A DNA stretch of 30,095 nt, taken from positions 1 through 30,095 of the forward strand of contig QFOX01000021.1 in NCBI GenBank assembly GCA_003241645.1. The letters run 5' to 3'. Positions 8,785-15,311 of the stretch are shown in pieces (positions within the stretch are counted from its first letter, which is position 1; each line of letters opens with the position of its first letter). The stretch comes from Azospirillum brasilense (GTDB lineage: Bacteria; Pseudomonadota; Alphaproteobacteria; Rickettsiales; UBA3002). The notes beneath the pieces were generated by a model. That model was not told the DNA's origin and did not search any database. It saw only the letters and a program-made list of their open reading frames with translations. Made by a program: the position numbers and the translations under genes.

Positions 8785-10251
8785 CTAGTGGGCCGCGTGG
8801 TCGTGGTGCTTCTTCTCGAGCACAGCAGCAGAAATGCTGGCCGGAAGCGGACGCGGTTTTTCAATGCGCGCTACCACCGGCATGATCACCAGGAAGTAGC
8901 CGAAGTAATAGAGCGTGCCGATCAGCGACAGCAGCGGGTAGATGCCTTCCGGCGGTTTCGAACCCAGCCAGCCGAGCATGATCGCGTTGGCCACGAATAC
9001 CCAGAAGAACCAGCGCATGATGGGGCGGTAGTTGATGCTGCGCACCGGCGAGAAATCCAGCCAGGGGATCACGAACAGGATCAGGATCGAGCCGAACATG
9101 GCGAGCACGCCGCCGAGTTTGGATTCGATCACCATGCCACCAAGCCCGGCGATGATCAGCACCGCGGATACGCCGGCAAGGATCGCCGTCCATTTCAGCG
9201 GCAGGGCCTTTTGCGGCAGGAAGCTGCCGAACACCGGCAGGATGCCGAGCGGGCATTTCTTGCACAGATCACGCACGCAACCGGGCATGCGCAGCATGGC
9301 GGTGAGGCCGGCAACGCCAAATCCCACGATCCACAGCGGAATATCGAACACGATGGCGCGCAGGATGGCGTAGAACGGCAGGAAGTACCATTCCGGCACG
9401 ATGTGCGCCGGGGTCACCAGCGGGTCGGCGGGAATGTAGTTGTCCGGGTGGCCAAGGTAGTTCGGCGCGAAGAAAACGAACGCCGAGAAAACCAGGAAGA
9501 ACACGCCGAAGCCGAAGAAATCCTTGATGGTGTAATACGGATGGAACGGGATCTGGTCCTGCGGGCCTTTCACGTCGATGCCGGTCGGGTTGTTCGAACC
9601 GTGCGTGTGCAGCGCGATCAGATGCAGGCCCACCACGCCGAGAATGGCGAACGGCAGCAGGAAATGCAGCGCGAAGAAGCGGTTCAGCGTCGGGTTATCG
9701 ACCGAGAAACCACCCCACAGCCAGGTCACGATGGGCTCGCCCACCAGCGGGAAGGCCGAGAACAGGTTGGTGATCACGGTGGCGCCCCAGAAGCTCATCT
9801 GGCCCCACGGCAGCACGTAGCCCATGAAGGCGGTCGCCATCATCAGCAGCAGGATGATGACCCCAAGCCACCACACCACTTCGCGCGGGCGCTTGTACGA
9901 GCCGAAATACAGGCCGCGGAAGATATGCACGAACACCACAGCGAAGAACATGGAAGCGCCCACCGCATGCATGTAGCGGATCAGCCAGCCGTAATTCACG
10001 TCACGCATGATATGCTCGACCGAATCGAACGCCACGGCGGTGTTGGCCGCGTAATGCATGGTGAGGAACAGGCCGGTCAGGATCTGGCTGATCAGCATGA
10101 TCCCGGCGATGGAGCCGAAGTTCCAGAAATAGTTCAGGTTACGCGGCGCGGGGAAATCATAGACCAGGCCTTTGGCGAAACCAAAGATCGGCAGGCGATA
10201 TTCCAGCCAGCCCATCACGCCGGGTTTTTCTTCGAGGGGAGCGTGTGCCAT
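8785..10251 (-). CDS. petB: cytochrome b of the bc1 complex, with an unusual internal insertion
   Basis: Membrane core of ubiquinol-cytochrome c reductase, binding hemes bL and bH and both quinone sites. The 488 aa reading (ATG 10251) contains heme ligands H95/H109 and H196/H210, the GYVLPWGQMSFWGATVIT block, and PEWY (286-289) of the quinol oxidation site. The family normally passes from PFYAILRAI directly to a DKLGGVLAMF-like segment. Here about 75 extra residues lie between them (about 300-377, bases 9121-9354), with two hydrophobic stretches and a CX4CX2C motif (C325, C330, C333). A TTG at 10263 could also start the frame but overlaps petA; ATG 10251 follows the petA stop. The core function is secure and the insertion is unexplained. 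Confidence 0.95.
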   Translation of the reverse strand: MAHAPLEEKPGVMGWLEYRLPIFGFAKGLVYDFPAPRNLNYFWNFGSIAGIMLISQILTGLFLTMHYAANTAVAFDSVEHIMRDVNYGWLIRYMHAVGASMFFAVVFVHIFRGLYFGSYKRPREVVWWLGVIILLLMMATAFMGYVLPWGQMSFWGATVITNLFSAFPLVGEPIVTWLWGGFSVDNPTLNRFFALHFLLPFAILGVVGLHLIALHTHGSNNPTGIDVKGPQDQIPFHPYYTIKDFFGFGVFFLVFSAFVFFAPNYLGHPDNYIPADPLVTPAHIVPEWYFLPFYAILRAIVFDIPLWIVGFGVAGLTAMLRMPGCVRDLCKKCPLGILPVFGSFLPQKALPLKWTAILAGVSAVLIIAGLGGMVIESKLGGVLAMFGSILILFVIPWLDFSPVRSINYRPIMRWFFWVFVANAIMLGWLGSKPPEGIYPLLSLIGTLYYFGYFLVIMPVVARIEKPRPLPASISAAVLEKKHHDHAAH

Positions 10252-10255
10252 GTGC

Positions 10256-10822
10256 TTAACCAATCTTCACTTTAGTGTCGGAAACGAATTCGTACGGCGG
10301 AACCACGAGGTTCTTCGGTGCCGGGCCTTTCATGATGCGGCCGGAGCTGTCGTAGTGCGAGCCGTGGCAGGGGCAGAACCAGCCATCGAAATCACCGGCA
10401 CCGTTGCCCAGCGGCACGCAGCCGAGGTGCGTGCACACGCCCACCATCACCAGCCATTGCGACTTGCCTTCCTTGTGGCGCGCCGAATCCGGCTCGGGGT
10501 CGCGCAGGCCGCTGATGTCGGCGGTCGCCGCTTCTTCGATATTCTTGGCGGTGCGGTGGCGAATGAACACCGGCTTACCGCGCCACATCACTTTAATTTC
10601 CTGGCCTTCGGCAATCGGCGTCAGGTCCACCTCGGTGCTGGCCAGCGCCAGTACGTCGGCCGAGGGGTTCATGCTGTCCACGAACGGCCAGAGCAGCGTG
10701 GCGGCGCCCACCGCACCCATCGCCTGCGCGGTGAGGATGAGGAAATCGCGGCGGCCGGCTTCCGGCGGGTGCGCAGTGCTGCCCTTGGTTTCGGGCGATT
10801 GGGGAATGGTCGGTGCGGTCAT
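10256..10822 (-). CDS. petA: Rieske iron-sulfur protein of the bc1 complex
   Basis: Periplasmic [2Fe-2S] subunit that takes an electron from ubiquinol and delivers it to cytochrome c1. It has 188 aa. The N-terminus has the twin-arginine pattern GRRDFLIL (23-30) followed by a hydrophobic anchor, as expected for Tat export without cleavage. The cluster ligands are in CTHLGC (C130, H132, C135) and CPCHGSHYD (C150, C152, H153); C135 and C152 should form the stabilising disulfide. It is the first gene of petABC, and a promoter candidate is present upstream (10865-10893). Confidence 0.97.
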   Translation of the reverse strand: MTAPTIPQSPETKGSTAHPPEAGRRDFLILTAQAMGAVGAATLLWPFVDSMNPSADVLALASTEVDLTPIAEGQEIKVMWRGKPVFIRHRTAKNIEEAATADISGLRDPEPDSARHKEGKSQWLVMVGVCTHLGCVPLGNGAGDFDGWFCPCHGSHYDSSGRIMKGPAPKNLVVPPYEFVSDTKVKIG

Positions 10823-10864
10823 TGGTTCTGGTCCCTGAACGGGTGGTGTTATTCTTCACGCTTG

Positions 10865-10893
10865 CTGCTAGCGCCCATGGCCTGCCCTGTCAA
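10865..10893 (-). promoter_or_regulatory. candidate sigma-70-type promoter of petABC
   Basis: On the minus strand a perfect TTGACA (10888-10893) is followed after 17 bases by TAGCAG (10865-10870), a weak -10 box. Transcription would start near 10858, giving a leader of about 36 bases before the petA ATG. The call rests on the perfect -35 box, the spacing and the position alone. Confidence 0.45.
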
Positions 10894-11004
10894 GCCATGA
10901 GGATTGCTGTAAAAAGATTCCTTTTCTCTGGCCGCGTGTTGTGGTTCTCCTGCCGCGCATGGCCCATGCCCATGGTGCCACCCCTTTGTCCGGAGAATCC
11001 CTGC

Positions 11005-11409
11005 ATGTTCGGCTGGCTGAAACCCCGCCCCACCCTCACGCTCGATGCGCTACTGCAACAGACGCAGCACGCGTTGCAGACCCGCGCGCTGGGCGAACTG
11101 GGGGCCACGCACCGCTTCGTGCATTGCCTGATGGAGCTGGACGGCGCCGTGCGCAGCCATGGCTTTGCGCATTATTTCACGCTGCAGCCTGCCGTGCTGG
11201 CATGGGGCGCCTGCATCAGCGGGCTGCAGACCATTGGCCAGCCAGAGGCCGCGCAGCTGGTGAACGAGGCCGTGCGCGCGCACATGGATGCGCCGGAGGA
11301 GCCTGCCGTATGCGAGCCCTATACGAACGCATACCGCGCGCAGGCGCTGGACATGCACGCGGCACTCAGCCGTTACCTTGCGCGCCACCGTATCGCGGGG
11401 CTGGCATGA
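11005..11409 (+). CDS. small DMP19-like (DUF4375-like) protein
   Basis: Protein of 134 aa with no signal peptide or membrane segment. The middle, CLMELDGAVRSHGFAHYF (about residues 45-62), resembles the DMP19/DUF4375 pattern in which an acidic stretch leads into GGF-x-QYF. I recognise this only by eye, so the family assignment is tentative and gives no sure function. Start choice: ATG 11005 follows GGAGA by eight bases; the frame is open upstream to 10813 but without a better start. Its stop overlaps the trmL start (ATGA, 11406-11409), so the two are co-transcribed. Confidence 0.6.
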   Translation: MFGWLKPRPTLTLDALLQQTQHALQTRALGELGATHRFVHCLMELDGAVRSHGFAHYFTLQPAVLAWGACISGLQTIGQPEAAQLVNEAVRAHMDAPEEPAVCEPYTNAYRAQALDMHAALSRYLARHRIAGLA

Positions 11410-11867
11410 TCCAGCTCGTGCTTTACCAGCCCGACATTCCGCAGAACCTTGGTGCGGTGCTCCGGCTTTCGGCCTGCATGGGCGCTACCGTGCATATTGT
11501 GGAGCCCTGCGGTTTCCCGCTTGATGACCAGAAGATGCGCCGCGTCGGCATGGACTACATGCACAAGGTGCACTACCTGCGCCACCGCAGCTGGGAGGCA
11601 TTCCTGAGCCATCGCGCGCAGCATCCGGGCCGCCTGCTGTTGCTGGAAACCGATGGCACCACGCCCTACGATCAGGTCGCGTTCCAGCCCACCGATTACG
11701 TCATGCTGGGTCGCGAATCGGCCGGTACGCCGCCCGAACTCTATGCGCTGATGGACGCGACCCTCACCATTCCCATGCGCGAAGGCGTGCGCTCGCTGAA
11801 CGTGGCCATGGCGGCGGGCATGCTGGTGGCCGAGGCCTGCCGCCAGCAGGGCTGGGCCTTCGCATAA
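11406..11867 (+). CDS. trmL: tRNA (cytidine/uridine(34)-2'-O)-methyltransferase
   Basis: SPOUT-class methyltransferase that 2'-O-methylates the wobble base of certain leucine tRNAs using S-adenosylmethionine. At 153 aa it has the family length. Visible blocks are the N-terminal YQPDIPQNLGAVLRL (7-21), the SAM-binding knot segments MLGRESAG (about 99-106) and IPMREGVRSLNVAMAAG (about 120-136). The ATG overlaps the stop of the preceding small gene. mnmE and mnmG at the right end of the window also act on the tRNA wobble base, but they are far away and the link is probably coincidental. Confidence 0.92.
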   Translation: MIQLVLYQPDIPQNLGAVLRLSACMGATVHIVEPCGFPLDDQKMRRVGMDYMHKVHYLRHRSWEAFLSHRAQHPGRLLLLETDGTTPYDQVAFQPTDYVMLGRESAGTPPELYALMDATLTIPMREGVRSLNVAMAAGMLVAEACRQQGWAFA

Positions 11868-11924
11868 CCCAGCAGCGCGGTCAGTCACTTGCTATTCGTG
11901 CGCCGCTTCGCTAACGCTGGCGCC

Positions 11925-12971
11925 ATGCAGGATCTTGAACAGAAAAAATTGGCCGCACAGGCGTGGTTTCGCCAGCTGCGCAACGACATTTGCCAGCGCT
12001 TCGAAGCACTGGAAGCAGAATACGGCCAAACCTCTATGCACACACCGCGTAGCGCCGAAGTGGCGCGAGCCGCGTCAGCGGCAGGGGTAAGCCCGCAGGG
12101 CGAAGGGGGGGCAAGCCCCCCTTGTAAAACACGCTTCACCCTCACCCCATGGCATCGCCCCGAAGGCGGGGGTGGCGAGATCGGGCTGATGAAAGGCCGG
12201 GTCTTCGAGAAGGTCGGCGTGAATATCTCAACGGTCACGGGCGAATTCTCCGAACAGTTCCGCCGCGAGATCCCCGGGGCGGCGGAAGACCCGCGCTTCT
12301 GGGCCAGCGGCATCTCCCTGGTGGCGCACACCGCCAACCCGCATGCCCCGGCGGCGCATTTCAACACCCGCATGATCGTGGTGGGTGAGGGTGCCCGGGT
12401 GTGGTTCGGCGGCGGGGGCGACCTGAACCCGATGATCGACCCCGTGGCGGAGGACACGGACCGCTTCCATGCCGCCATGCAGCGCGCCTGCGATGCCTAT
12501 GATCCCGCGTTTTATCAAGCGTTTAACGCATGGTGCGAGGAATATTTCTTCCTGCCCCACCGCAACGTGGCGCGCGGCGTCGGCGGCATCTTCTATGATT
12601 ATCTGGGCCTGAACCGGCTTGGCACTACCCAGGATTGCATCGCCCCGGGCCAGTTCGGCAAGGGTGGATTGGGTAAAGAGCGCACCGAAGCGGGCATGCG
12701 CTGCGCCGCCAATGCCGCCATGGACTGGAATGCTGCATTTGATTTCACTCAAGAAGTAGGAAAACAGTTCGCGGATTGCTACCCGGCCATTGTGGCCGAC
12801 CGCATGGCCCAGCCTTTCACGGATGCTGAGCGTGACCAGCAGCTACGCACCCGTGGCCGCTACGCCGAATACAACCTGCTCTACGATCGTGGCACCCGCT
12901 TCGGCCTGATGACCGGGGGCAACCCGGAAGCCATCCTGATGTCGCTCCCCCCCCTCGCGAAGTGGGACTAA
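11925..12971 (+). CDS. hemF: oxygen-dependent coproporphyrinogen III oxidase with repeat-encoded insertion
   Basis: Oxidatively decarboxylates coproporphyrinogen III to protoporphyrinogen IX in heme synthesis. The core is intact: FEKVGVNISTVTGEF, DPRFWASGISLVAH, FNTRMIVV, WFGGGGDLNP and the C-terminal YNLLYDRGTRFGLMTGGNPEAILMSLPP. The protein is 348 aa against about 300 in relatives. The excess lies between FEALEAEYG and WHRPEGGGG, where residues 41-67 are encoded by a family A repeat (12047-12123), with additional non-homologous residues after it. Start: ATG 11925 gives the usual N-terminus but has no clear ribosome binding site; a TTG at 11889 is the only in-frame alternative. The insertion is upstream of the catalytic core, so the enzyme is probably active. 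Confidence 0.93.
   Translation: MQDLEQKKLAAQAWFRQLRNDICQRFEALEAEYGQTSMHTPRSAEVARAASAAGVSPQGEGGASPPCKTRFTLTPWHRPEGGGGEIGLMKGRVFEKVGVNISTVTGEFSEQFRREIPGAAEDPRFWASGISLVAHTANPHAPAAHFNTRMIVVGEGARVWFGGGGDLNPMIDPVAEDTDRFHAAMQRACDAYDPAFYQAFNAWCEEYFFLPHRNVARGVGGIFYDYLGLNRLGTTQDCIAPGQFGKGGLGKERTEAGMRCAANAAMDWNAAFDFTQEVGKQFADCYPAIVADRMAQPFTDAERDQQLRTRGRYAEYNLLYDRGTRFGLMTGGNPEAILMSLPPLAKWD
12047..12123 (+). repeat. family A repeat, copy A1 (in frame inside hemF)
   Basis: A 77-base unit identical to copy A2 in yejE at 75 of 77 positions. It can fold into three successive hairpins: GCGCC-GAAGT-GGCGC, GCCGC-GTCA-GCGGC and a terminal G-run/C-run stem closing on CAA. It is translated in the hemF frame without a stop, giving RSAEVARAASAAGVSPQGEG and a short Gly/Pro tail. 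Confidence 0.9.
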
Positions 12972-12994
12972 CCTACTGATAACAGGCAGGGGAA

Positions 12995-13276
12995 TCAGTG
13001 CGCGCCGTTGCGCTTGGCGGGCCCGCCCTGCATGACCACCGGCACCATGGTTTCGGACGGATCGGAAACAGGCTGCGGCTTCTCGCTCAGGCGGCCCATG
13101 GTGATGTTCTTCTGGGCGCGGATCTGGTAGTTCGGCCAGGTCCAGCATTCACCCGTGGCATCGATAAAGGTCACCCACATGAGGTGGTGCTCCGGCCCGT
13201 AATCGATCATGAAATGGGCAAGGGCTTTGCCTTTGGGCGTATCCAGCGGCAAGGGCGGGTTCAGCTGGGTGATCAT
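12995..13276 (-). CDS. conserved hypothetical protein, 93 aa
   Basis: Soluble 93 aa protein with no signal or membrane segment. The N-terminal block LNPPLPLDTPKGKALAHFMI and the following HHLMWVTFIDATGECWTWPN look like a small alphaproteobacterial family of unknown function that I recall only in general terms. The C-terminus is Pro-rich and probably disordered. The ATG at 13276 follows GGAG by nine bases. It converges on hemF with 23 bases between the stops. No function can be assigned. Confidence 0.72.
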   Translation of the reverse strand: MITQLNPPLPLDTPKGKALAHFMIDYGPEHHLMWVTFIDATGECWTWPNYQIRAQKNITMGRLSEKPQPVSDPSETMVPVVMQGGPAKRNGAH

Positions 13277-13375
13277 GGCACAGGCTCCGATGGATGGGTG
13301 GTTGAAGCAACCCTGCCCCGTGCCACTTCAATTTGCCATCCGCCCCGAGCCTGCGCGGTATCGGGTTCGCATCAA

Positions 13376-13507
13376 TCAGGGGGTGGTGCTGCGGGCAATG
13401 TCTTCCAGGTTGCTGCCACCTTTTTGCATGTCGCGGCCAAGCCCTTGCATGGTTTCACAGCTGGCGAGCAAGGCCAGCGCGGCCAAGCATAACATCATTC
13501 GTTTCAT
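13376..13507 (-). CDS. entericidin-like small lipoprotein
   Basis: A 43 aa gene read directly from the minus strand. It has a short basic start (MKRMML), a hydrophobic stretch, lipobox LLASC with Cys at residue 17, and then ETMQGLGRDMQKGGSNLED. This matches the entericidin A/B pattern of C(N/E)T-x-QG-x-G-x-D-x-Q-x-GG after the lipidated Cys. The ribosome binding site GAGGA lies seven bases before the ATG. In E. coli the EcnA/EcnB pair was described as an antidote/toxin lipoprotein system under stress control, but lone entericidins are common in alphaproteobacteria and their role is unclear. I see no second copy here. Confidence 0.85.
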   Translation of the reverse strand: MKRMMLCLAALALLASCETMQGLGRDMQKGGSNLEDIARSTTP

Positions 13508-13608
13508 CGCGTATTCCTCGTTTCTTGTTCTTCGCGTGGCGGGCTACATGGCGCGCACGCCCGTGCGATTCAAGCCAGAAACGTTTTTTTCAATGCGTAC
13601 GCGTTGAT
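13508..13608. other. region between the entericidin-like gene and the AmpG-like gene
   Basis: About 100 bases, presumably holding the entericidin promoter. It contains a perfect short hairpin, CGCACG-CC-CGTGCG, near 13556-13569 and a T-run (plus strand) near 13584. The two are separated by more than ten bases, so this is not a convincing intrinsic terminator. Confidence 0.35.
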
Positions 13609-14937
13609 TTATGCGCGAGCGTGGCTTTCGGCCACTGCCGCAAGGGCGCGCTGTCTGCGCTCCAGCCAGACCAGCAGGAATAGCCCCGGCAGCGCCATCA
13701 GGCTGGCGATGGCGAAGAAGGCCTGCCAGCCCACCGTGGCCGAGAGCCAGCCGCTGGGCGTGGAAAGCCAGGTGCGCCCGAACGCCGCCAGCGACGACAG
13801 CAGCGCGTATTGCGTGGCGGTGTAGTTGCGTTTGCACAGCGCCGACAGGTAGGCGATGAACGCCGCCGTGCTCATGCCGCCACTCAAATTCTCGAGCGTA
13901 ATGCTGGCAATGAGGAATTCATGGTTCGCGCCCAGCTTCGCCTGCACCACCAGCATCAGGTTGGTGAGCATGTGCACGAAGCCGGTGAGCAGCAGCGTGC
14001 GGTACATGCCCCAGCGCGCTACCAGCCAACCGCCAAGGAACGTGCCCAGCAGCGTGGCGGCGAAACCGTAGAGCTTCACGATCTTGGCGATCTCGGTCTT
14101 GGCGAAGCCCAGATCCAGCAGGAACGGGTTGAACATGATGCCCATGAACGCGTCACCCAGCTTATACAGGATCACGAAGGCCAGCACCTGCAGCCAGAGC
14201 GGGCGGGTCATGAAATCGGTGAAGGGCGCAACGACGTATTCCCTGAAAAATTCCGTCATGGCGAGGAGGCCGAACGGCCGACGCGGCAATCCAGCCGCTT
14301 CCGCAGTGGGCCTCTGCTGGATTGCTTCGCTATCGCTCGCAATGACCGGTTTTTTCATGCAAAGCGTCACCACGATACCGCTGGCCGCCAGCGCCGCCAT
14401 GATAAGGTAGGTCGCCTCCCATCCATGCTTGTCGGCAAGATAGAGCGCGCCTGCGCCTGAGACCAGCATACCGATGCGGTAGCCCAGCGTGGCCATGGCC
14501 GCACCGCCGCCCTGTTCTTCCGGCGCGAGGCGTTCCACGCGATACGCGTCAATGACCGTGTCCTGCGTGGCGGAAAGCGTGGCGATAATAACGCCGACCA
14601 GCGCGGTCAGTTCCGGCGCGTGGGCGGGGTTGGCCCAGAGCATGGCGGCCAGCGCACATGCCAGCAGCAGCTGCGTGACCAGCAGCCATGCACGGCGGCG
14701 GCCAAGCAGCCGGTGCAGCACGGGCAGGCGCACCCCATCCAGCAGCGGCGCCCACAGGAATTTGAAGGCGTAGGGCGTGGCAATGGCCGCGAACAGGCCA
14801 ATGGCGGCGCGTTCCACCCCCGCATCGGCAAGCCAGGCGGTCAGCGTGCTGGCGGTCAGCGCCAGCGGCAGCCCGGAATAAAAGCCCAGCAGGCCGATAA
14901 GCAGCAGGCGCGGTTGCAGGTAGATGGGTGTGGACAC
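13609..14937 (-). CDS. AmpG-like MFS permease with repeat-encoded loop
   Basis: Major facilitator superfamily transporter of 442 aa with about 12 hydrophobic segments, resembling AmpG, which imports anhydro-muropeptides for cell-wall recycling. Supporting blocks are GFYSGLPLALTASTLTAWL near the N-terminus, FKFLWAPLLDG, ATQDTVIDAYRVERL and the C-terminal STAAFIAYLSALCKRNYTATQYALLSS. GTG at 14937 is the start, with AAGGA seven bases upstream. Residues 198-228, in the central cytoplasmic loop between the two six-helix halves, are encoded by a family B repeat (14255-14346). This loop tolerates length variation in MFS proteins, so transport may be unaffected. The substrate is inferred from family resemblance. 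Confidence 0.88.
   Translation of the reverse strand: MSTPIYLQPRLLLIGLLGFYSGLPLALTASTLTAWLADAGVERAAIGLFAAIATPYAFKFLWAPLLDGVRLPVLHRLLGRRRAWLLVTQLLLACALAAMLWANPAHAPELTALVGVIIATLSATQDTVIDAYRVERLAPEEQGGGAAMATLGYRIGMLVSGAGALYLADKHGWEATYLIMAALAASGIVVTLCMKKPVIASDSEAIQQRPTAEAAGLPRRPFGLLAMTEFFREYVVAPFTDFMTRPLWLQVLAFVILYKLGDAFMGIMFNPFLLDLGFAKTEIAKIVKLYGFAATLLGTFLGGWLVARWGMYRTLLLTGFVHMLTNLMLVVQAKLGANHEFLIASITLENLSGGMSTAAFIAYLSALCKRNYTATQYALLSSLAAFGRTWLSTPSGWLSATVGWQAFFAIASLMALPGLFLLVWLERRQRALAAVAESHARA
14255..14346 (+). repeat. family B repeat, copy B1 (in frame inside the AmpG-like gene)
   Basis: A 92-base element with imperfect terminal inverted repeats: it begins GTCATGGCGAG and ends CTCGCAATGAC, one mismatch in 11. 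Internal symmetry (CAATCCAG against CTGGATTG) makes it a long imperfect hairpin. It shares its first 14 and last 29 bases exactly with copy B2. Read on the minus strand in the permease frame it gives VIASDSEAIQ, then a variable part and FGLLAMT. Confidence 0.9.
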
Positions 14938-14953
14938 GGAATTTCCTTATCTT

Positions 14954-14980
14954 GTCATTCCTGCGAAGGCAGGAATCTCA
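14954..14980 (+). repeat. family C palindromic repeat, copy C1
   Basis: GTC followed by the palindrome ATTCCT-GCGAAGGC-AGGAAT (14957-14976). The last three bases, TCA, supply the stop codon of the GIY-YIG gene on the minus strand. It forms the left border of the GIY-YIG cassette. Confidence 0.88.
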
Positions 14981-15268
14981 GGCAGCTTGTTCCGACAAGT
15001 CATGCCATCCCGCATTCATTTCTTCAATAAGCCTTATTTTCCATGCACGCTTCCAGCGCTTCAACTGCTTCTCACGCTGGATCGCCTGTTCTGCACCCGC
15101 ATGAAGCTCATAATACACAAGGCGATGTGCTTGGTATTTCTTGGTGAATCCGTCCACCGCATCGCTGTTATGCTGCGCCAGACGTTGCGAAAGATTGCTG
15201 GTCACCCCTGTATAGAGCACGCCGTAGGGTTTGTTGGTCAGCATGTATACCACAAACTGCTTTTCCAT
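14978..15268 (-). CDS. small stand-alone GIY-YIG nuclease domain protein
   Basis: A 96 aa protein made almost wholly of one GIY-YIG domain. The motif is degenerate, VYML (7-10) and YTG (19-21), followed by R29 in LSQRLAQH, Y45, and the catalytic-type Glu E66 in QREKQLK. Small proteins of this type (UvrC-N/YhbQ-like) often accompany short palindromic repeats in bacterial genomes. Here the gene is bordered by family C repeats in inverted orientation, the left one providing its stop codon. There is no clear Shine-Dalgarno sequence before the ATG. It sits between two unrelated metabolic genes that are otherwise closely spaced, so I infer insertion as a unit. Nuclease activity is plausible but not shown. 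Confidence 0.9.
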   Translation of the reverse strand: MEKQFVVYMLTNKPYGVLYTGVTSNLSQRLAQHNSDAVDGFTKKYQAHRLVYYELHAGAEQAIQREKQLKRWKRAWKIRLIEEMNAGWHDLSEQAA

Positions 15269-15277
15269 CCGCGGCCC

Positions 15278-15303
15278 TAGATCCCTGCCTTCGCAGGGAT
15301 GAC
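15278..15303 (-). repeat. family C palindromic repeat, copy C2
   Basis: Reverse-oriented copy with palindrome ATCCCT-GCCTTCGC-AGGGAT (15281-15300) followed by GAC. Relative to C1 both outer arms carry the same T-to-C type change on both sides of the stem, so pairing is kept. Confidence 0.88.
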
Positions 15304-15311
15304 AGAGAAGA

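Larger units (their letters stand above)
14954..15303. mobile_element. putative GIY-YIG cassette bounded by inverted family C repeats
   Basis: The unit of about 350 bases consists of C1, the GIY-YIG gene and C2. C1 and C2 face each other as inverted repeats: GTC-ATTCCT-GCGAAGGC-AGGAAT-CT against GTC-ATCCCT-GCGAAGGC-AGGGAT-CT. The cassette ends 17 bases from the AmpG-like start and begins 9 bases from the adoK stop. Mobility is inferred from this layout; no transposase is present. Confidence 0.55.

Noticed and set aside
13556..13590. Hairpin and T-run between the entericidin-like and AmpG-like genes as an intrinsic terminator
   Set aside because: Stem and T-run are separated by more than ten bases, and on the plus strand no gene ends nearby that would need it.
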